A stretch of 64,000 nucleotides of DNA from Anoplopoma fimbria (taxonomy: Eukaryota; Chordata; Actinopteri; Perciformes; Anoplopomatidae), in assembly GCF_027596085.1 (NCBI RefSeq), contig NC_072472.1, positions 22,463,552 through 22,527,551 on the forward strand, given 5' to 3'. Positions 54,553 to 64,000 of the stretch are shown piece by piece. The position numbers were made by a program, and so were the translations under genes. How positions within the stretch are numbered: the first letter of the stretch is position 1; each line of letters opens with the position of its first letter. Under the pieces are notes generated by a model. That model was not told the DNA's origin. It saw nothing but the letters and a program-made list of their open reading frames with translations, and searched no databases.

Positions 54553-57500
54553 ATTTGATCAACCCGTAAATAATGCCGGCATTATAGTTAACAGATAAAA
54601 AGCTGATAGATTAAAGTGGGACACACTAACACCAAAGTGTGAATCCTCACCGTTGGCGAGTTCATGAAAACAGAATTTGTGTACAGTAAAAATCCCTTAT
54701 CCCTCAGCACAACAACAAAGAATGCAGTGGAAGCCTGAAAACAGACCCTTCAAGTTCAACTACGAGCGACTCGGCCTTCAACAAAATGTGTCCAAGTAAA
54801 GAAACAAATGACCTTGTAGCTGATTTGGAAGCTGTTTGTAATAAAACTTGTCCTCGTAATTAGCAGGCTAAAATCTGATAAGCCACCCACTCACAGCGGC
54901 TCACTATGGGCCGACCACGCTTAGTGAATTACCGGAGAAGATAATGCAATAGAAGGTGAGATGTGGATCTAAATTACCAAGTTGAAAAATGAGCAGACTG
55001 AAGAAGCAAAAACGACAGAGCGTGCATTTATATGTACCCTAATGACGCAGCTGTAACAGTATGGTAATGGTGGTTATTTCAATTGTTGTGACAACAGCTT
55101 AATCTCATCAGGAGGAGCGTAACTCAATAGACAGAGCTGGGATACTTCTTAGCGTTTTAAATGACTGTTGCCTGGAACACTACTTTGTGCTTTGTCTGAT
55201 TGCTTCCACTGTCTTCAATTCTGCACACGCACACAAAGTCACACAATGGAGCGGATGCAAATTGGTGTGTTTGTAAAAGGAGCAGCTTCACACCGCAACT
55301 ATTAAACAACTCAGCTTACTAGAGATGTAATAATGTTACTGCAAAGTATGGCAAGCAAACTTAAGTCAGCCATTAGCTTAACCTGGCTATTCACTACGTC
55401 TTATGTGTGCAAGAGGACTAAAAAGGTGCTAAGTGACGGTAGCCATGAAAAAAACACTCATGTCACACAACCTCTCTCATATGCAAATGAATGGCTATCT
55501 TAGGTTTGAAAGACCGAAGAGCTACACTGCATGTAAAATTTGCTGATAGCCCACACAGGTGGATTAACCAGCAGAGGGTTGTGTTTAGGGTTGGGTGTTA
55601 AGTTTCTAAAGGTTCCAAATTCCCAAGGACTGTGGTTTGATGAGAATTGGGCTGTTCCGTATGTCATTTTTTTAAATATCCAAAGCTTCTATTGAAGTGA
55701 TTCAAAAGGATAGACGAGTCTCTGATGGATAGAACTCGTCAGTGGTTGTCTCCCTTTATGTGCTGCCAGTGAGCGAGCAGGTGGATCACAAAGGTTGAAA
55801 ACAATCCTACACAGCCACCACTGGCATCCCCATCTACAGATAGAATGATCAGCTTTAGAAAAATCTGTGTAGCAATCGAGAATTTATTTATTTAAAATTT
55901 GAACGTTATGATTGAATCTTTGAAGCTTCCTACTATTCAGTGTAGCCACACTTCTATTATACTTCACTTTGCTATTATTTTCTAATGAGCTGAGGACAAA
56001 TATTAGACTTGTCTATTGAAACAAATACAGCTACAAAATCAAATAAATTAAAGCCCATTAGAAAACAAATTTACTCATATGAAGGCCTATATACAAACTA
56101 ATTAGAATGAACTGTAGCCTATGTCAACATATAACATAAAAGCCCTGGCTTGGTGCGGACTGTGTGTCTATCGATCTCCTCCGCTGCGTCTCAGTACTCT
56201 GGACACACAACCTCCAACATGACGGAGGAATAACTTCAGTGTAGTTCCTTCATAATAATTTCAGTGGTGTTCATTTGTGAAGATTATCTTGCTGAACAGA
56301 ACGTTTAAGTATCATAAACATTTATTTGCCACAGAGCTTATTTTCTGCAATAATCAAAAATCCATTGATAAAAACAAAACATTGGCTAATTGTGGAGGGA
56401 ACCTAACTTCCTGGTTGGCCTACAAAAATATGTCATTCCTGCAGCACTCAATAGTCATGAGTGCTTATAACTTTAAGTGCTGAAGCAGATTATAATGCAT
56501 TATAAGTATGTTTATAGAAAGTGTGACATGTCAAACTAAAACTGTGTAAAAACAGTAAGATTAATCAGTTTTAATCAAAAGCAGTTCTATGAATCCGACA
56601 TATCATTACATGAAATAAATGAAGGAAATAAGCACCTGCAAAGAGAAGTCTACAAACAAGGCCATGCTAAACAATTACTTCAGCTCTTTAGAATGGCAGT
56701 TAATGGTTGTCAAGTGTCAAGCCTAGTCAAGTGGAATGTATATGAATAAATACCAGAGCTGCTCCCTGTATCTGCAGTTTGAATTATTCAGACATATCTC
56801 TTATCCTGAAACCACTTGACTGTTTTACTGGAAACTATTATTTTAATTGCAATGTTGGCTTGGCAGCAGCTGTACATTCTAATCACTTGGCACTCCAGAA
56901 ACAAGGCGGATTACACACGGTGAGAGGAGAGAGAGTGCTAACTTCATTGAGGATGGGGGGTTCATCATTTGCACTCTTCAGGGCCTCTGCAGTGCGTCTG
57001 CACAATGGCCTGCCATGGAATCATTCTGCCAGAGTGAGGAGTGTCAGGAAGGACGGGAGGGTGTCACCCTGCCCACCCCCACCCCCGCAGCAAGGCATGC
57101 TGACTCACTGTGACAAACACTAATAAATGAGTGATTTATCCAGGATCCGTTCAACATAAATCTCCCGGAAAAGCCGTGCTGGAAACACCGCCAGGGTTGA
57201 GCTGAAACTAATCCTCGGGTCCAAGTGCGGCATCTCTCCTGTCAATTATCTTTGACAGCGTTTGCAACAACAGAAAGACACGCTAGCACAAACCCGTGGC
57301 TCACTGATTGGATGCTTCCCTGTATGTCCTGTCTTCATTACCCTCCCTCAACCTGCTCTGATTAATGAGGCAAGGGTGGCTTGCCAGTGCTGCTCTCTGT
57401 CAGCAAAAGTGCATCACTGACCCGGTTTATATAACGCACAGTTTGTGCCAGGTGTATATTTGAGTCCATTAGTCTCTGGTTCACTTGTATAGATTTACTA

Positions 57501-59829
57501 ATGACATCAACAATAAAGAATATAAATAATAATGCTCAATCAACTACAAGCTTCATCTCCACTTGTCATTTTAAATGACACATATCCACACACTGTATCT
57601 ATGTTTGCTTTGGATGACAAATCTCGTTGCACTTGTCTTGGTTTTTCCCGGCTACATGCAAATCAGAGTCTGTACTACTCGAGTCCAGAGGGTGGCGGTA
57701 GGGCACCTGAAGTGGTGTGGTAGCCAACAAAAACATCAGGAGAAGTGTTGCTATGGCAACGGCAGGGCATGTACATGATGCGTAGCTTCCATGAATTTTG
57801 CTTAATTTGTTGTCCCTTCGTCTTTATTACTGGAGCAGTTATGGCATGTGACAGAATACGCTATTCAACATCGGCGAAGGAAGCGTGTTGATTGGAATCA
57901 TTCGTGGGTAGTGAACCATGAGACAATTACCGCTTTCAACCGACCACCCAGCAAAACCTGCCCGACCAAACTGAAAGCGGAGTGTAGAGGGAGGTAAGCC
58001 ACGATGGAAGCTAAGCTAACCCAGCTAGGACTCCACCACCAAGGCTTATCCTGACTGATGTCCAGTTGCAGGAAAATTCAGGGAAACCCAGCAACAGGGG
58101 GTCTGTGACTGTAAAGATGTGGGCACGACGGTGACCTTGCTCCATCATGGTCCTGGATCGAGATTCACTTGACGGGTGAACCGTGGGACAGAGTGCAGGA
58201 CTCCGATTGGTCGAGAGGAGGCAGAGTCTGTTTACATCATTACACTTGGTGCTCAAAAATTGTCAAAGTTGATGGACAGTGTGGAATCTGTGTTACATTT
58301 TTATGTTTGGATGTCGGCCAAATGATCTGCCCAGGGAATTGCTTTGTTCCTGCTGTTTACATTCCACCTGATAAAAGTTTAAAAACTGCACAGGAATGCA
58401 CTACTGTTTTGTTTGACGTGTTTTTCTTGTGCAGTAAATGGGCTACAGCTGCATTTTGTTGTTCAACCCTGATGCATTACTTGTCCTTGAATCTTTGAAC
58501 GTTGTGCACTTTTTCAGTTTAGTTAAAACAATAACAGTTTAGCTAACATTTAGTTAGCTAGCTAGCAACAACAATCAGCTATCTATAAACATAAACACAT
58601 GGAGGATTTATGGGGATGAACTAAGAGCAAGCCAAAGTTATATTTTCTTCACAGGCTGTCCCTTATGCCATTCCCTCAACTGTATTTGTTCAAGTTTCTT
58701 GTCAAAACATTTTACAAGAGTGCATTTGAACACATCATGATAGCGTCACTATTTGCCTTGGCCGAATACCATGTTTTACAGAGTAGAGCCTGAACGTATC
58801 ATAATGTAAATTAATGCAACTTCTGTTAACGCTGGCCGTCTGCTCCATGCTGTCGCCAGACGAGCCGGTCATTGTGAGAACATTGAGCAGCATGATGGGA
58901 AATAGGGTTATAAGTGTCTGATTAAGTAAGTTGCTCCTCAACGCCTTATTTTGAACTTGCAGTTGTGACAAATTGCAAGCTTCTTCTACCACAACTCAAA
59001 AGCATGTTTTCCCACTTTAAGGCTATTTTCCTTTAAGCGTGGTGGAACTGCAATGATTGTGTGTTGGGCTCCGAGTGCAGCCATTTTACCTTCACTCCAT
59101 CGCTGCCTGAACACATCAAGTGTGGACAAAGAAAGAGCAGTGCTTCTCTGCTCTGCTAACATGTTGCTTTTACTACACAGCCAGTGTTGAAACATGTCTG
59201 CAGGGCCTTTAACTTAGAATGTATAATGTTAAACAGACAGATAAGAATCCTAACCTTGTATCCACATCCTGCTGCATAAATGCTCTTGACTAGTCCTTCC
59301 AATAAAGCCACACTATGACTGCAGCGTGTCATTTTACAACTTTGGGTTTCCATTGTTCTGCAACGTCAAATTAGAAACCAGAGAGTACACCTCATGTGTG
59401 CCAGAATGCCATTGGACACGGCTCATAGAGGTCAGCCTTCCCCGAGGTCAAAGTTGACCTGTGGTTATAAAACCTGGAGGTTGGTGCATGCTGCTCTCAC
59501 TTGCACAGCTGTTTAGGAGAGAGCAGCTGTTTTATGTGGTGAAAACAAAGTCTTCCACTACATAAATGCCTTGCTTGTGAACGCCCACTGGTGCTACATC
59601 CTAATTAAACACTGCCCTCCATGTTCAGGGCTCGACACTGACAGTTGTCATGGGCAACCATTTTGAGAAATTGACAATTATAGGCCTTTGGTCGCTATCA
59701 GTGGCAACTCCTTTTTAACAGTTAAACTAGAATTACCATGGTTTTACTCGTCCACCAACTAGTCATCTTGCAGTTTATACCATCTCTGTCATAAATATCC
59801 TCACTTCATCATGTTATTGTATTAGTGTT

Positions 59830-60055
59830 TGTGTGAGATTGTCATGATTAGCATATTAGTTCTTGAGTTATGTCCAGTTATGGTGTTTAATGAGGTCACA
59901 TTTACCTTCGACCACCAAAAGCTAATCAGTTTATCCTTGAGTCCAGGTTGAATGTTGAAAGGAATTTGTGTTCCTGAGATACAGCATTGACGAGAATGGA
60001 TCGGATGGACTGAAGGACAACCCGCAAATACAATGCCTCCCGCCATGAATATTTG
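59830..60055 (+). repeat. family R3, copy b
   Basis: GAGATTGTCATGATTAGCAT, ATTAGTTCTTGAGTTATG, CCACCAAAAGCTAATCAGTT, TATCCTTGAGTCCAGGTTGA and GGACAACCCGCAAATACAAT, then GCCTCCCGCC, are in the order of the known percomorph repeat. Confidence 0.72.
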
Positions 60056-63000
60056 TTGCATAGATGTTGAATATTGCTGTTGCAGTCGGAACCAGACAAT
60101 GCTGTACGTGCATTGGTGCGTTTACTCGCGTGTGTGAAGGCATCTGTTTTAGAGACAATGGTGAAGCAAGTAAGGTTGTTTGATGTGCGGTGAAAAGGTT
60201 GACTAACTTGTCAACATCACAAAGAAATGAGCAAATGGATTTGACGGACAATGAACAAGATGAACCTGAACAAAAAGACAAAAACTAAATTTGTCTTGGG
60301 AGGACGAGTATCCCGCATCTTTGCAGTGGAAGAAAAATGATGCTGATAAGTGTGTACAACATACACATAACATTTTTACATTTAATTACTCAAAATTTAA
60401 GGTGACTAAAAATGGCAACTGTATTTTCAGTTCTGTAAACCAAAAGTTGATTTATTACCGCTGAGCCCTGATGTTTAACCAAAGCTTCTTCTACACAGAC
60501 AATATTTGTGGACTAAGTCAAACATTTTCTATTAGAATTTCATTTTCACAACACTTAGCAAGCTACACTGGAAATAAAATAAAGAAGGTAGGCCATTTGC
60601 TGCCATGAAACACTGTGTTAAGAAGAGAATATCAATATTCATCATCAGAATTGTCTGAATTAAGTCTTGTGATCAAAGCAAACACTGGGTGTGTTCATTG
60701 TGTCAGACAGACAAAGCTATTGTCTGTGACACTTCAGAGGCTTTTTAAGCAAAGCATACAATCCAGCCATAACAACTTGTTTTTTGACATTGAATCGGAC
60801 AATGTTTGCTTGTGTTTGAATGACTACCCAGCTAAAAACTCTGATAGGAGAATAACTAGATAAAACCTACTGCTCTATCATCTTCCAGATTAGTGGGACA
60901 AAGAGCTGAATAGACGTCTTCCAATCTGTTTCAGACAACAGATGGCAACAGTTGTTCCATCTATAATCATAAAAATAATCATAAAAATCGTATCATACTC
61001 ACAGCATTCCTTTATCAGGCAATAGCCAAAACCATTTTCTTTATTTCCATTGTTTTCAAAACCGGGAACCTTTGTAATAATTGTTTGTCAGACGGCATCC
61101 CTTTAAGGGAGAAATGACAATTTAGTGAACTCAGTCAGTCGTAATAACAAATATGACTTAGTGCAGTTTCAGGGCCTCTGTTAGCTTAGTAAAACTTTTT
61201 TCTAATAAATGCCCTCTTTATTATGCATGAAGGACAAGCTCCATTAACAGTGTTTTTTTCTACATTTTTCTACATGAATAATTTATCCATGTGCCGAGCA
61301 TGGCACCCCACCGCTCAGACCTTTAGGGAAAGACAAAAAAAGAGCTCCTCCTTTAAATGCATACAAATCAATGTGACAAGCTTAAGAAGAGTGGCAAAAT
61401 GATGATATAATAAATACAAGCATTCAAGATAAGCTGAAAATGATAATGAGAGACCAGTGAGAAATGTTCTGGTAGAAGGACTGGCTATAGTGTTGTCTTA
61501 TATCAAATGAAAGAGGGATTTAATGAAGTGTAACGGGGCTCTTAATATTTTGGTTAGCCGTTTTTCTTTGGACCCTCTGCATTCTACTCAGTGGTTAGAT
61601 TAAAGAGATTTAAACTTGGATTTGTTAAGCTGATTTTCCAATAGTGCTAACCCACGACCAACCTTCTACTTCTATTGTGAAGTTTGAAGAAGAGCTTTGC
61701 TAAAGCAACACGCTGCGTGTTAATTGCAGCTTGTTATAAGCTACATGTGTCACTGAAAGTGGGAGCTGTTTCTATTTTGATCTGCTCACATTTTGATGCT
61801 AAGCTTCCAGTTTATTCTACCAATGACAGCTGATTTCTTCTATTCTTATTCAGCTGTTGCTCAGAGGGATCTTTGTCTCTTTCTGCCCTTTCAGCTGTCA
61901 GTCTGGTTGAACCACTGTACAGCGTTTTGTTCTCCACTTACAAAACAAACCCTTCATTCAAAATAACATCTATCATAAAGAGAACTTCCTACAACCTAAA
62001 AGCATGAAAGACCATTCCAACATATCTGACTGTATCCAATCAAGCTCTGACACCCAACTGACATATTCTGACTTTAAGTCCCTCGTCTGGGTCAAGCTCC
62101 AGAAAGCCTGAATCCTACATTTCCCATCATGCAACTCAACCATGTCTTTAATTAGATCCTCCCTATCTCCTTAACACCCACTTCTTCCACCTCCACACCT
62201 CCAGTTTGTAACACTGGCTTTTCTCTTACAAGACATTACAGAGCCGTATGACATCATCAAGTTCATTATTTTCTCAAATTCCCCCCCCAAAAAACTCAGC
62301 AGAATGCCCCTTTAAATTATGGTCCACATTGAATGACACCTTGAATATGGTACTGACACATCGTATGGTGATGTAAGAAGTCAGTTTAATCCATATTCAC
62401 ATGGTAAGACACTGGATAAGAACCTAAACCAGCCAAGTAACATAAAGAAACCCTGCAGTGTTGTTCTTAAGGTTTCCTGCTGTTGTTCTGCTCATGCACT
62501 AAACAAGCCGATGTGATATTGAGCGTACCGACAGGCACTGACCCTAATTCTGTCAGTGGTGCATATTCATGATGTAAATTAGAGCTTTACAGGAATCAGG
62601 CCATGACCATGCAGTCTGCTCTGAGTGACACTAGCACCTTTTGCTGTTCCCTTGGAGCTGCAGCTGAAGTTCAAGCTCCGCCTCCTGCGTTAAGTTTTTA
62701 AAAATGCTGCCAAATGCGTAGGAATCATTTCTGTAGATACGGTAAGAATTGTTGACAGACGATTACTGGAATGACAGACTGTAATATCGTGGATGAAATG
62801 ATTTCTCCGCTGTTAATCCGTCTGGTGAATAACCGTAGTCCCAGATGTTTGTTAAAAGACAATTCAGATCTGGTGGTGTGACCACGGTCTCTTATTGGTG
62901 GCAGCCCCACGCCACTGGAGTCATCCGGTCTGCAGCTAGCCTTCCCGGGACAAACTGGAGACAAAATCAATATGTGACGCAGCCTTCTTTTTAAACACTG

Positions 63001-64000
63001 TGTTTGTATCTGCCTTCCACTGCTTGTCATCTGATGCCTCCTCTACAGTCTACAGTCCTCGGCCTCCGGAGACTGGACGTCAGGAGAGTGACCTTGTTAG
63101 TTCAATTCACCTTCGTAAGATGAATACAAAGTCCGTCTGCCAGGGGACGGTGTTGGGTATCCGAGTCAGGACCTGTCAGGCACTTTATAGACAACTTAAC
63201 AGCTCTACACCTCAGGGTTGCAGTGTGAAACAGAAGCTGGGGGTTTTAATGCGTCAGTTGGTCATTAAAGCTCCCTATTGTATTAACATTAAGGCATTTA
63301 TGGAACTTCGTAATGAGTCTCTGTAATGTGAAAGGGTTCAGCCGATCACACAGAGAACCAACGCCTCATGTCTGCAGCTCTGTGTAGCTTTCAGTCGATT
63401 TCGGCTGCTTGTTTTGGTCTGTTATCAATATGGTTGAGTCCCAGCAGCTCCCACCAACCCCCCAATACAAAACACTGGGCGGCCATTTCAGGTCACTAGC
63501 TCACACTGGATAATGAATATACCGATTATATGCCAACTGCCCAGCACAAAATGGCAAAGAGCCAATGTAAACACATACTGGCTAGAGAGAGAGAGTCAAA
63601 AAACATCTAGAAAAGAGCATGGGCCAGAATATTTTCTTTAATAATCCGACCGCATTGACATTTCATATCTTGTCATTCATTCAATTCGATATAGCGTTAA
63701 TATTAGCTGACTGCTGTTATGTTTTTCCCTTACCAATCAGGAACGTGTGATATGTTGGGGTAGTGGTTGCTAAGGGCATTTTCCTCAACAATCTAAGAAA
63801 TATTCTTATTTTTAAGTTTGCTATTTCTGCAAGACGACTAAGACATGGAGAGCTGGACCGGTCACTTCAACCGACATTTTTGTGCCTTTTTTCTGTTGAA
63901 TCTTTTCATTAACGTAGCCAGGCAGCTATCTGTGCGAAGACGATGTATGGATTCTTAATCCCACACACAATCCTCTGATTGGTCGAAGGATTCTCCATTC

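Larger units (their letters stand above)
42792..64000. other. upstream intron or intergenic DNA without recognised exons
   Basis: The stretch must contain at least part of the intron before the first coding exon of arhgap32, because that exon has an acceptor. Listed MITEs and dispersed repeats cover part of it. I inspected the longer open readings (for example 49815-50366, 53720-54013, 56779-57123 and 63000-63326 on plus) and recognised none. No promoter or noncoding first exon could be placed. Confidence 0.55.

Noticed and set aside
56779..57123. 114-codon reading on plus ending in a proline run
   Set aside because: No family match. The GCTGACTCACTG word near its end resembles sequence by the arhgap32 start on the other strand, but the match is too short to mean anything.
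63000..63326. 108-codon reading on plus near the right edge
   Set aside because: No motif or splice context. I cannot tell it from chance.

Overview
The window is nuclear DNA of a bony fish, most likely a spiny-rayed (percomorph) teleost. Two things point to this. It holds widely spaced vertebrate-type exons with GT/AG splice sites in AT-rich introns full of CA/TG microsatellites. It also holds several dispersed repeat families that I recognise from percomorph genomes.

I can support only one protein-coding gene: the 5' half of arhgap32 (RICS / p250GAP / PX-RICS, a Rho GTPase-activating protein), on the minus strand. Six coding exons read right to left: 42765-42671 (start codon, Gly/Ala-rich N terminus), 29558-29453, 24138-24044, 23660-23576, 4103-4017 and 690-553. 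Their phases close exactly (2/1, 0/0, 2/1, 0/0, 0/0). They give about 201 continuous residues, ending inside the PX (phosphoinositide-binding) domain. The rest of the PX domain, the SH3 domain, the RhoGAP domain and the long C-terminal tail must lie to the left of position 1. The first coding exon has a good acceptor 26 nt upstream of the ATG, so at least one 5' noncoding exon and the promoter lie further right, in 42.8-64 kb or beyond. I could not locate them.

Region by region: 1-4.1 kb holds the two PX-proximal exons. 4.1-23.6 kb is one large intron with dispersed repeats. 23.6-29.6 kb holds three exons. 29.6-42.7 kb is a 13 kb intron with nested retroelements, non-autonomous DNA transposons and one unexplained open segment at about 39.2-39.3 kb. 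42.8-64 kb is upstream intron or intergenic DNA with repeats and no recognisable exon.

I see no bacterial-type system, CRISPR array, rRNA or confident tRNA, and no new multi-gene system. The most interesting signals are CA repeats placed directly after three arhgap32 donor sites, a retroelement nest with a variable 28-bp tandem array in one element's tail, a four-copy repeat family all in one orientation, several terminal-inverted-repeat elements whose ends can be seen, and a perfect 14-bp-arm palindrome.
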